From: Balneolaceae bacterium
Lineage (GTDB): Bacteria; Bacteroidota; Rhodothermia; Balneolales; Balneolaceae
Direction of reading: 5' to 3'
DNA: 64,000 bases
Assembly: GCA_020832285.1 (NCBI GenBank)
Contig: JAFIFB010000007.1
Location: forward strand, 32,753-96,752
In this document: in pieces, positions 37,366-46,009 of the stretch
Position numbering within the stretch: position 1 is the first letter of the stretch
Layout: each line of letters starts with the position of its first letter
Position numbers and translations under genes: made by a program
Notes under the pieces: model-generated
Databases searched by the model: none
What the model was told of the DNA's origin: nothing
What the model saw: the letters and a program-made list of their open reading frames with translations, nothing else

Positions 37366-37977
37366 ATCAATGTACATTTCTTTTAACCAAAACATCTTAT
37401 AACACTGTTACGATCAGGGCTTGACAAGGTTTCATTTTTTTAAAATAAAACCGACTTTTTTTCTCTTTCCTGGAGGAGTACAGCGATCAAAAATCGACTC
37501 ACAAAGTTGATAATTATACAAAAAAAAGGTCCATATTGCATTTTTTAAAATGCATTACTGTTCAGTGCTCCTGCCTGAAAGAGGTCAGCATGCCAGGTAT
37601 TAACACAGTTTTTGTTGGAAAAAATATCAGATGATACGATCTAATAAAGTGCTCTTTTTTTGATATGTTGGTATTCATCATACACTAACCCGGATATCTC
37701 ACAGTAAATATACTAAACGAAGTGTAAATTATTGATAAAATATACTTTATAAACCAAATTTGAGATCTTAAAATTATCCCGACAGTTGTCGGGACTGTTT
37801 TTCTGCGACATTTTTCCCTCAGCTTCGTTGAATCTAAAATAGCCTGCTCAACGTACTCAGGTACGTTTCCGCTGCCATTTTTATCTTCGCCTTGCTGAGG
37901 AAAAAATCTCTTGGTGAGAAATCCGGGCTAAACTTCAGATTTGAAGATTTAAATCCAAAAATTCAGCAAAAAAACCT
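37366..37977. other. Repeat-bearing non-coding region upstream of the antiporter gene
   Basis: About 610 bases without a gene. It holds a palindrome TGCATTTT-TT-AAAATGCA (37537-37554), a strong hairpin CCCGACA-GT-TGTCGGG (37778-37793) followed by ACTGTTTTTC, an ACGTAC-TCAG-GTACGT palindrome near 37852-37867, and a stretch (37869-37933) resembling one at 48903-48968. Confidence 0.6.
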
Positions 37978-39084
37978 GTGCTTGAGCCTATTCTCTGGTT
38001 TATCGTTGGTCTTGTTGCGCTCATTGGCGGAGCAGAACTTCTTGTAAGAGCCGTATCAAAACTGGCCATTCGTTTGGGAATCTCCAAACTGATTATCGGA
38101 CTTACGGTAGTGGCTTTTGGCACCAGCGCACCCGAACTGGCTGTCAGTATTCAGGCCGGTATGGATGGCAACACAGACCTGATGCTCGGCAACATCGTGG
38201 GAAGCAACATTACTAATACTCTTCTTATTTTGGGCATCTCTGCCCTTGTTATCCCTCTAAAAGTTCACAAAAGCCTCATCAAGTCGGATGTTCCGATCAT
38301 GATTGCAATCACTCTGCTGGTTTATCTTTTAGCCTTAAATGGATTTATCTTTTTTTGGGAATGTATGTTACTGACAGTGATTTTGATCGGATATCTTATT
38401 TTTCTGATCCGGAAACGAGGTGAATCTGAGTTTACAGGTTTTAGTGAAGAAAATAAATCGAAATCAGGAGGCATCTTTTTAAACACCGTTCTGGCGGTCG
38501 GCGGATTGGCGGCTCTTGTAATGGGGGCAAGGTGGCTGATCAGAAGCTCACTGATTTTTGCTGATATAGCAGGAATCAGTGAATTGGTTGTGGGACTCAC
38601 AGTGGTGGCCATTGGCACATCTCTTCCTGAAATTGTTGTGGCTCTTATGGCAGCAATCCGGGGTGAACGAGATATTGCAGTTGGCGGGGTAATCGGGAGT
38701 AATATCCTAAATTTCCTTGCTGTACTTGGTGTTTCCGGACTTTTTATCCCGGGGGCCATACCGGTTCAGGAATCACTGATTTCTTTCGATATGATTGTTC
38801 TGATTGCTGCGTCTGTCCTGTGCATTCCGATTTTTTACACTGGGCATAAAATTGTAAGATGGGAGGGTGGTCTCTTTCTGTTTTTCTACTTTTCCTATTT
38901 ATACTATCTCTTCCTTTCAACAACGGCACACGATTTTTTAAGTATTTTTATCAACATAATGATCTGGTTTATTCTGCCCGTTGCCGGGATCACCGTAATT
39001 TTAATGATGCTTTCAGAATGGCAGTATCGATTCCGGTTCAGAAAATTTGGAAAATCGAACAAAAAAAAGAAAAATAATGAGTGA
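37978..39084 (+). CDS. Calcium/sodium antiporter (YrbG/CaCA family)
   Basis: 368 residues from GTG 37978. Two homologous halves of about five membrane segments carry the alpha-repeat motifs VAFGTSAPELAVS (about residue 41) and VAIGTSLPEIVVA (about 207), plus GNIVGSNITN and GGVIGSNILN. A basic tail KFGKSNKKKKNN ends the protein. It exchanges Ca2+ for Na+ across the inner membrane, as expected for a marine or halophilic bacterium. It overlaps the next gene by eight bases. Confidence 0.92.
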   Translation: MLEPILWFIVGLVALIGGAELLVRAVSKLAIRLGISKLIIGLTVVAFGTSAPELAVSIQAGMDGNTDLMLGNIVGSNITNTLLILGISALVIPLKVHKSLIKSDVPIMIAITLLVYLLALNGFIFFWECMLLTVILIGYLIFLIRKRGESEFTGFSEENKSKSGGIFLNTVLAVGGLAALVMGARWLIRSSLIFADIAGISELVVGLTVVAIGTSLPEIVVALMAAIRGERDIAVGGVIGSNILNFLAVLGVSGLFIPGAIPVQESLISFDMIVLIAASVLCIPIFYTGHKIVRWEGGLFLFFYFSYLYYLFLSTTAHDFLSIFINIMIWFILPVAGITVILMMLSEWQYRFRFRKFGKSNKKKKNNE

Positions 39085-39958
39085 AGACCCAAGATTAAGA
39101 GATTTTTTCAACCGCTCGGATAAAAAGACATCCAGAATGTATCTTGTTGAATTCCCTTCAGATCAGGGCGCTGGCAATAACGGCGGCCGACCGGGCTCTT
39201 CACAGGCTCCGGAACTGATACGTGCTAAATTATTTAACCTGACTCCTCACCCAAATTATTATCAGGCCCATACCAACCTGCTTGAGAAAACCTATCACCA
39301 GGGAGTGATTCCATGCCTCGGAAATGTGGACGAAAACCAGGAGAATTTAAGTAAAACTATTGCAAAGCTTTTGAAAAAATCGCGTATACCGGTCATTATA
39401 GGAGGATCTCATGAAACCTCATATGGCCATTTTTTGGGATATGTGTCGGCCAAAAAAAAAGTTTCAGTCTTCAATATTGATGCCCACACTAATGTGAGGC
39501 CCCTAAAAAATGAAAAAGCTCACTCGGGTTCTACTTTCAGGCAGGCATTGGAGCACCCATCTTCGATTTGCCAGTCCTATCATGTTTTTGGACTGAACCC
39601 TTCTGCCGTCTCTTTCAAACATTATAATTATGTAAACCAGAGTGGAACTGCCTTTTTCGATTCTAAAACCACCAAAGCAAAGGTACTTGATAAACTCGAT
39701 AAAGTTGACAATGATGTTATGATAACGATGGATATGGGTGCTGTAAACCAAGCCGATGCTCCCGGTGTAAGCGCACCCAATGCATCGGGTATACGTTCGG
39801 ATTTATGGTTGGAGCTGGCTTTCTTGTTTGGCAACCATTCGAAAGTTACTTCTTTCGATCTATGTGAAGTAAACCCGGTCTACGACATAGACAACCAGAC
39901 GGTTAGGCTTGCCTCACTAACTATCTGGAACTTTTTGCTGGGTGTGGCGCTAAGATAA
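39077..39958 (+). CDS. Ureohydrolase-fold protein (HutG/arginase-like) with altered metal ligands
   Basis: 293 residues. The framework follows formimidoylglutamase/agmatinase: DQGAGNNGGRPGSSQAPELIR, IGGSHETSYGHF (His112), NIDAHTNVRP (Asp135, His137), SGSTFRQ and TMDMGAVNQADAPGVSAPN (Asp219). Active enzymes have DAHxD and DxD here; this protein has Asn139 and Gly221 instead, losing one ligand of each manganese site. Either it is a non-hydrolytic homologue or it uses a different metal arrangement. Translationally coupled to the antiporter gene. Confidence 0.8.
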   Translation: MSEDPRLRDFFNRSDKKTSRMYLVEFPSDQGAGNNGGRPGSSQAPELIRAKLFNLTPHPNYYQAHTNLLEKTYHQGVIPCLGNVDENQENLSKTIAKLLKKSRIPVIIGGSHETSYGHFLGYVSAKKKVSVFNIDAHTNVRPLKNEKAHSGSTFRQALEHPSSICQSYHVFGLNPSAVSFKHYNYVNQSGTAFFDSKTTKAKVLDKLDKVDNDVMITMDMGAVNQADAPGVSAPNASGIRSDLWLELAFLFGNHSKVTSFDLCEVNPVYDIDNQTVRLASLTIWNFLLGVALR

Positions 39959-40149
39959 TTTTCACAATAAATCAGAGGGAAAGAATCTATAAAAAGAGAA
40001 TATTTACAAGAGTACTTACTCAAAAAATATCAAATTTCTTATGGATCTAGTGGGCTTACAGTTCCATCACAATTTTAATTACATAAAATAGCCTGAAATT
40101 ACAACTGAATTGGCACCACCAGTTAAATAGTTTTGCAGTTGTTTTTTAT

Positions 40150-41307
40150 TTAATTCCTGATACAACGTACAGAATAACCTTCTCTCTTGTCAAAATCGGA
40201 CCTGTTTATTTCACCACTAAACAATCTCAGAACACGTCTCCAGCCGTTATTCTCGTCTTCCTCTGCAGAACTCCACCAAAATCCATATCTATTTAAATTG
40301 GCAAACGTGCTTTCGTTATCACGAAAACCTCCGGGAAGACCCGAAAAACCACTCTCATTCGTTGCTCCAGTATTTGGCAATTGCCAGTGATCCAGCCCCG
40401 TTTTCTTCAATTTGCCTCCTGTGTTTTGCGCCCCACCCCGCCAACCGTTACCATTCGCTTCGGCTTGGCTCATTCCCAGATACATTTCTAACACCATCCA
40501 GTCCGCATCATCTGGTACCCTCCACCCTGATGGACATAAACCCCGGTCATCAACAACAGCATACCAGTTATATAACTTCCCATAAACCGGGCCATTTGAT
40601 GAATCATTCTCGTAATACGACCAGGCTCCGGATACAAGACTTCTCCATTCATCCCCTTCAGGTACGTGAGCAATGTCTGCTCTGTCACGATAACTTGAAG
40701 TTCTTAGATTTTCTGCCATCCATTCCTGTTCTCCGATCATAATCGTTTTGTATTCGTTCCCATCAATATCTGTGAGTAATCCAAATTCATGCTCAAAACT
40801 ATCCGTTTCATCATCAATATCAGTAGTGAAGGTACGCTCCTCACCATACCGAGTATTATCTGAAATAATGGCATAAGCTCTTACATGGTAATGAGTATCT
40901 GGAGATAGGCCGGTAATCGAACTGGAATAGACACCGGATCCGCTTCCATTCATTGTACAGCTATCATTAATAGACGGATTTTCAGACTGACTCCAACAGA
41001 CTCCCCTGCCTGTAATCTGCGAGGTTTCGGAATTGGTTATTTCACCACCAGATTTTGCGGAACTTGATGTAATTTCTGTAATCGGTGCAGTCGTAATTTC
41101 AAAAACAATACCAGGAGCATCAACACTGGAAGAAGCTGACTTCTCTTCACAGCCAATGAATGAAAGAGGTATAATCAAAAAAATGAGGCTCTCTGACCAT
41201 CTCTTTTTTAAAGCATTTCGTTCTGAAAAATTATCATAGCATAAAACCTTTGCATCTTTTTTAAACGCGGAAATAAATTTGGAACGGAATACAATAAGGA
41301 AAGCCAT
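40150..41307 (-). CDS. FISUMP-domain lipoprotein with Fn3-like domain
   Basis: 385 residues. A hydrophobic stretch ending LIIPLSFIGC (about residue 53) is a lipoprotein signal, so the true start may be a non-ATG codon shortly before; the only in-frame Met gives a 45-residue leader. Residues about 70-150 are a Fn3-like domain (GLSPDTHYHVRAYAI). Residues 175-385 form a FISUMP (Fibrobacter major paralogous) domain: GNEYKTIMIGEQEWMAENLR, YNWYAVVDDRGLCPSGWRVP and FWWSSAEEDENNGWRR. Surface-exposed role unknown. Confidence 0.85.
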   Translation of the reverse strand: MAFLIVFRSKFISAFKKDAKVLCYDNFSERNALKKRWSESLIFLIIPLSFIGCEEKSASSSVDAPGIVFEITTAPITEITSSSAKSGGEITNSETSQITGRGVCWSQSENPSINDSCTMNGSGSGVYSSSITGLSPDTHYHVRAYAIISDNTRYGEERTFTTDIDDETDSFEHEFGLLTDIDGNEYKTIMIGEQEWMAENLRTSSYRDRADIAHVPEGDEWRSLVSGAWSYYENDSSNGPVYGKLYNWYAVVDDRGLCPSGWRVPDDADWMVLEMYLGMSQAEANGNGWRGGAQNTGGKLKKTGLDHWQLPNTGATNESGFSGLPGGFRDNESTFANLNRYGFWWSSAEEDENNGWRRVLRLFSGEINRSDFDKREGYSVRCIRN

Positions 41308-41685
41308 TCAAAACCGGATTTGTATGTTTATAGAACCCGTTTTCAGTACTCAATTTTGTTGAATCAACAACGGTTCTGCACTGCAGATCAATTTAGTTTT
41401 TTTCCGGAAGCAAATGTATTAAAAAGCAAGATATACTGGCAGCCAGTAATCAACCTGGATCCATCAATTTTCAATTTGTAATATTGCATTTTGGCCCACC
41501 AGTCATCACAAAAAAGCCTATGGATACTTGGTTGTTCAGCAGCCAATAATCGAAATAATGTGATTTAATGCCTGATTTTGAAATTAATCGAGCTCAGAGT
41601 TTAAAAGACAGAATAATTTTCCTTGTCAATTAATCACATCATTCGATAAGATCATTACACGGTTTCGGAAATTTTTGATGAACAT
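41308..41685. other. Non-coding region between FISUMP and secA genes
   Basis: About 380 AT-rich bases. One small palindrome ACTGGC-A-GCCAGT occurs near 41431-41443. No clear secA terminator, RNA or gene is visible; the right end must carry the promoter of the FISUMP gene. Confidence 0.4.
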
Positions 41686-44600
41686 TTACTTCTCGACAAG
41701 TACCCAGCCATCTTCGTCAACCATGCGTTTGGCATATTTCCATTTAACTTTTTTCACCTGGTTGGTGCCCATATTTTGCACTTTTACATAATCGTTGCGT
41801 CCGGGTTCCTCTTCTACGGAAACGGGCTGTCGTTTTTCACCAGGTGCCTGAGCGCGCTGGTTTCCGTTCTGTTCCTGGTTTGCACCACGGAAACCCATAT
41901 TTGTTGAGTCGGCTTGCTGGGCCTGGGCTTTGCTGAGGTCGTATTTGGTTTTGGCTTTCTGCGCCTCCTGCACCTTCTTCGGATCACCCTGCATTTCAGG
42001 AATCGCCTTCCAGATAAGTGATATGGTTTCACGGTTGATTTCATCGAGCAGAACTTTGAACATTTCGAATGCTTCTCGTTTGTATTCCAGCAGCGGATCT
42101 TTTTGGCCGAATGATCTCAGGCCGATACCCTCTTTCACAGTATCAAGTTCGCGCAGGTGCTCCATCCACTTATTATCGATTGTAGAGAGGATTGAGGTTC
42201 TTTCCAATGCCCGTGCTATCTCGCGCCCTTCATTTTTCTCAGCGCGGGCCACATCTACAACAATTCTCATCCGGCGCATTCCGTCTGAGAAAATTACCTG
42301 TATCTTGGAAGGTTTCTTGCCTTCTTCCGATTTTTGAATCTGCTGAATGATGCGATAGAGCGGTTCAGCAATCAGCTTTTCCTTGCGGCGATACACTTCA
42401 TAGGCTCGTTCTATAATGTGATCCACAAGACCGTCTTCTCCCCATACCGCCCAGTTATCTCGATTAATTTCAATTTCAACGGCGAGTAACCGTAAGATTT
42501 CGTCGCGCAATTTTTCAAAATCTCCTGTTGGGAAGTGTTCATAAACAACCGACTCAATCAGGTCTTCCAACATATCAAAAATATCGCTTTGAAGCTGATC
42601 GCCAATAAGTGCATGGCGCCTTCGCGAGTAAACCACTTTCCGCTGGTTGTTCAGTACATCATCGAATTCAAGCTGCCGTTTACGGATACTGAAGTTGTTC
42701 TGCTCCACTTTTTTCTGCGCACGCTCGAGCGATTTGCTCACCCAGGGATGCTGAATCACTTCTCCTTCATCGAAGTTGAGCTTATCCATGATGTTGGCAA
42801 TGCGGTCTGTTCCTCCAAAGAGAGTCATCAGGTCATCTTCAAGCGAAACAAAGAACTGGCTTTCTCCCGGATCACCTTGTCGCCCGGCACGTCCACGAAG
42901 CTGTAAGTCAATCCGCCGCGATTCATGACGCTCAGTTCCTAATATAGCAAGCCCGCCCTTTTCTTTCACAGCGGGTGCCAGTTTAATATCTGTACCTCGT
43001 CCCGCCATGTTGGTTGCCACAGTAACAGCTCCGGGCTGACCCGCATGGGCAACAATATCGCTCTCCTGAGCGTGCTGTTTTGCGTTCAGAACATTGTGCG
43101 GAATTTTGGCCCGTTTCAGCATCCGGCTAATTGTCTCTGAGACATCCACACTGGTGGTACCTACCAGAACCGGCTGGCCTTTTTCATGAAACTCCTGAAT
43201 TCTCTCGATGGTAGCTCTATACTTTTCGCGTTTGGTGCGAAAAATAAAATCTTCCTTATCATCACGAATGATTGGCCTGTTTGTCGGGATCACCGTCACA
43301 TCAAGATTGTAAATTTCGTTGAACTCTCCTTCTTCGGTAGCTGCCGTACCGGTCATCCCTGCCAGTTTATGGTACATCCTGAAATAGTTCTGCAGCGTGA
43401 TAGTCGCATAGGTCTGTGTTGCCGCCTCAACCTTCACATTCTCTTTAGCCTCAATGGCCTGGTGCAACCCGTCGGAATATCGCCGCCCGGAGAGAACACG
43501 CCCGGTGTGTTCATCAACAATCTGAACTTTGCCGTCCTGAACAATATATTCTTCTTCACGCTCAAACAAGGTATAGGCTTTCAGCAACTGGTTTACAGTA
43601 TGGATCCGGTCGCCACGCTCAGCAAAAAGACGATGCAGTTCGTTAAATCGTTTTTCGCGCTCCTGTTTAACTTCATTTTTAATCTCTTCAATCTTTTTAT
43701 TTTTATAATCGTCACTAAACTCTTCGTTCGATTCGACCACTTCAATTTTTTCTTTCCGCATGGCCTCCATCTCTTCTTCGATATCGGACGTTTCAGTGCC
43801 AAGATCCGGAATCACAAAAAATTCATCGCCTTCTTTATCAGTAGTGATAAAATCACGTCCCTTCTCAGTGAGTTCAATGGTTTTCTGCTTCATGTCCACC
43901 GCATAGTAGAGGTATTCATCTACAAAAGGCATTTGTTTGGCATTATCAGCCAGATAGAAACTCTCTGTTTCCTGCACAAGCCGCTGGTAATTGGCTTCCT
44001 GCATCATTTTTCGGAACTTTCCGTTTTTCGGAAATCCTCTTTCAGCCCTGAATAGTGCAAGACCGGCATCTTTTTCATTTCCATCTTCATAAAGTTTTTC
44101 CGCTTCGTTCACAAGAGCACCGACCATTTTTTTCTGGGCATTCACTAATGCCTCCACCCGTGGTTTCATCTCTTCATATTTCTGCTGGCCGGTTGCCTGC
44201 GGAACCGGACCCGAAATAATAAGTGGTGTACGCGCTTCATCAATCAGAATGGAGTCAACCTCATCAATGATATAATAATTGTGCCCTCGTTGTACAAGCT
44301 GCTCTTCTTCAATCACCATGTTGTCGCGAAGATAATCGAAACCGAATTCGTTGTTAGTACCGTAGGTAATATCAGCCCGGTAAGCGTTGCGACGTGCTTC
44401 GGTATTGGGATCATAAAGGTCGATGCAATCAACGGTAAGTCCGTGGAAATTGAAAATCGGTTCGTTCCATTCGGCATCACGTCGGGCGAGATACGTATTT
44501 ACAGTAATTACGTGCACGCCGCGCCCAGCCAGTGCGTTCAGGTATGCCGGAAATATTGCCGATAGTGTTTTACCTTCACCGGTTTTCATTTCGGCAATGC

Positions 44601-45078
44601 TGCTGTTGTGCATGGATATGGCACCCACAAGCTGCACATCGTAAGGAATCATGTTCCATTCAATTTCAGAACCGGCTACTTTCCATTTTTTACCAACAAA
44701 GCGGCGACAGGTATCTTTCAGAACTGCATACGCTTCGGTCAGAATTTCTTCGAGTGTATCTTCGAGGATTTCAAGCCACTCCTCTTCAAGCTCTTCAAGC
44801 CGATCAGAAAATTCCCTGCGGTCTTCAAGAGTGATCGATTCATCATTCGAACCCATCTTTTCCTTGATATCGGCAATCTGATCAGAAACTTCCTGAGTTC
44901 TCTCTTTGATCAATTGTTTAAAACTTTCGGTTTTTTGCTTCAACTCTTCATCACTCAGGCCCTTGATATCATCTTCAAAACTTTTGATTTCATCAACAAT
45001 CGGCCAGATTTTTTTCAGGTCTTTAGAGCTTTTGGTCCCGAAAATCTTGGTCAGGAAATTAGAAATTTGGTCTAACAT
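41686..45078 (-). CDS. secA: Preprotein translocase ATPase SecA
   Basis: 1130 residues, longer than the about 900 of E. coli, as is usual in Bacteroidota relatives. Walker A is AEMKTGEGKT (about residue 172), Walker B DEVDSILIDEARTPLIISG, and motif V/VI GRGTDIKL and RRIDLQLRGRAGRQGDPG. There is a charged about 55-residue insertion before Walker A and a longer one (TSDIEEEMEAMRKEKIEVVE region) in the preprotein-binding part. The C-terminus ends KWKYAKRMVDEDGWVLVEK and lacks the CxCxSGK zinc domain. It drives Sec export through SecYEG. Confidence 0.97.
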   Translation of the reverse strand: MLDQISNFLTKIFGTKSSKDLKKIWPIVDEIKSFEDDIKGLSDEELKQKTESFKQLIKERTQEVSDQIADIKEKMGSNDESITLEDRREFSDRLEELEEEWLEILEDTLEEILTEAYAVLKDTCRRFVGKKWKVAGSEIEWNMIPYDVQLVGAISMHNSSIAEMKTGEGKTLSAIFPAYLNALAGRGVHVITVNTYLARRDAEWNEPIFNFHGLTVDCIDLYDPNTEARRNAYRADITYGTNNEFGFDYLRDNMVIEEEQLVQRGHNYYIIDEVDSILIDEARTPLIISGPVPQATGQQKYEEMKPRVEALVNAQKKMVGALVNEAEKLYEDGNEKDAGLALFRAERGFPKNGKFRKMMQEANYQRLVQETESFYLADNAKQMPFVDEYLYYAVDMKQKTIELTEKGRDFITTDKEGDEFFVIPDLGTETSDIEEEMEAMRKEKIEVVESNEEFSDDYKNKKIEEIKNEVKQEREKRFNELHRLFAERGDRIHTVNQLLKAYTLFEREEEYIVQDGKVQIVDEHTGRVLSGRRYSDGLHQAIEAKENVKVEAATQTYATITLQNYFRMYHKLAGMTGTAATEEGEFNEIYNLDVTVIPTNRPIIRDDKEDFIFRTKREKYRATIERIQEFHEKGQPVLVGTTSVDVSETISRMLKRAKIPHNVLNAKQHAQESDIVAHAGQPGAVTVATNMAGRGTDIKLAPAVKEKGGLAILGTERHESRRIDLQLRGRAGRQGDPGESQFFVSLEDDLMTLFGGTDRIANIMDKLNFDEGEVIQHPWVSKSLERAQKKVEQNNFSIRKRQLEFDDVLNNQRKVVYSRRRHALIGDQLQSDIFDMLEDLIESVVYEHFPTGDFEKLRDEILRLLAVEIEINRDNWAVWGEDGLVDHIIERAYEVYRRKEKLIAEPLYRIIQQIQKSEEGKKPSKIQVIFSDGMRRMRIVVDVARAEKNEGREIARALERTSILSTIDNKWMEHLRELDTVKEGIGLRSFGQKDPLLEYKREAFEMFKVLLDEINRETISLIWKAIPEMQGDPKKVQEAQKAKTKYDLSKAQAQQADSTNMGFRGANQEQNGNQRAQAPGEKRQPVSVEEEPGRNDYVKVQNMGTNQVKKVKWKYAKRMVDEDGWVLVEK

Positions 45079-45327
45079 ATAAGTAAAAGTCGTTTTTGGT
45101 TCAACTACACAAGTTACAGCTAAATCCGTCGTTGTTCAACAATTGCAGAAGTACGGCTGCGTTTCTGATCTCTTTTATCAATTCAGAATTAAGAAAATTA
45201 AGATAAACAAGAAATGTGCCGAAGCCGCCATACAGAAAATTAACGCAAAATTGGCAGAAAGATTGAGCAAAACCTCAGAATAGAATTTCAAGATAAATTT
45301 GGGATTCGGATTTAGAAAAATTCTTCT

Positions 45328-45335
45328 TATTTTTG
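45328..45335 (+). promoter_or_regulatory. Possible Bacteroidota-type -7 element for rpmH
   Basis: TATTTTTG fits TAnnTTTG and lies 50 bases before the rpmH start. The nearest TTTG upstream is about 26 bases away, more than the usual spacing, so the -33 element is doubtful. The rest of 45079-45385 holds no gene and separates divergent secA and rpmH. Confidence 0.35.
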
Positions 45336-45385
45336 GTGTCTATCTAAAAATTGGATTTACGAATTTATTTTAATTAAATCAGGTC

Positions 45386-45541
45386 ATGAAACGCACATAT
45401 CAACCAAGTAAACGGAAGAGAGCGAACAAACACGGTTTCAGAGCAAGAATGAAGTCTAAAGACGGAAGAGCCGTGATTAATCGCCGAAGAAGGAAAGGAC
45501 GGCATAAGCTCACCGTCAGTGATGAGAAAGGACCGAAATAG
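45386..45541 (+). CDS. rpmH: Ribosomal protein L34
   Basis: 51 residues: [20 protein letters not shown] followed by [20 protein letters not shown], then a short tail. The N-terminal signature KRTYQPS and the Arg-rich core are diagnostic. It is a 50S subunit protein. The usual partner gene rnpA overlaps its 3' end by 20 bases in another frame. Confidence 0.97.
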   Translation: MKRTYQPSKRKRANKHGFRARMKSKDGRAVINRRRRKGRHKLTVSDEKGPK

Positions 45542-45995
45542 TCAGGATTCTCAAAAACCTGATTTCTCTTTACCGCGAAGTAAAATTCTTCGCGGAAGGC
45601 GAAACTTCCAACGCCTATTTGAAAAATCTACTGTGCTGAATTCTAACTCTCTCCAATTTCGATATCGTATCTATCAAAATCCTGATGAGGGCTGTTTTAT
45701 CGGTTTTATCGCACCAAAAAAGAAAATTCGGGGTGCTGTTAAAAGAAACAGGGTTAAACGTTTGTTGAGAGAAGTCTATCGCACTCACCAATTTTATTTA
45801 CAGGAACTATTCTCAGGAAAAACATTTGGCCTGCATGGAGTATTTATTGCCAACAGGCCAGATGTTACTTTTGCAGAAATCAGGGAGGAGATGGTTCCAA
45901 TGCTTGAAAATCTGCGGGGCCGCCTCCAGCGATTGGAAAACAAACTTCCAGTAAAAGAAAAACCGGAAACCCCTGCACCCAACAGTGAATATTAA
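45522..45995 (+). CDS. rnpA: Ribonuclease P protein component
   Basis: 157 residues from ATG 45522; a GTG codon immediately before is an alternative start. [42 protein letters not shown] (the RNR signature) define the family. A C-terminal tail of about 25 residues ([12 protein letters not shown]) extends past the usual end. It binds the RNase P RNA and tRNA 5' leaders. Overlaps rpmH by 20 bases and is followed 14 bases later by yidC, without yidD in between. Confidence 0.95.
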   Translation: MRKDRNSQDSQKPDFSLPRSKILRGRRNFQRLFEKSTVLNSNSLQFRYRIYQNPDEGCFIGFIAPKKKIRGAVKRNRVKRLLREVYRTHQFYLQELFSGKTFGLHGVFIANRPDVTFAEIREEMVPMLENLRGRLQRLENKLPVKEKPETPAPNSEY

Positions 45996-46009
45996 ACTGA
46001 TTTAGAATT

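Noticed and set aside
43186..44055. A 289-codon plus-strand frame opposite secA
   Set aside because: Phe/Ile-rich translation typical of the antisense of a charged coding region; SecA itself is unambiguous.
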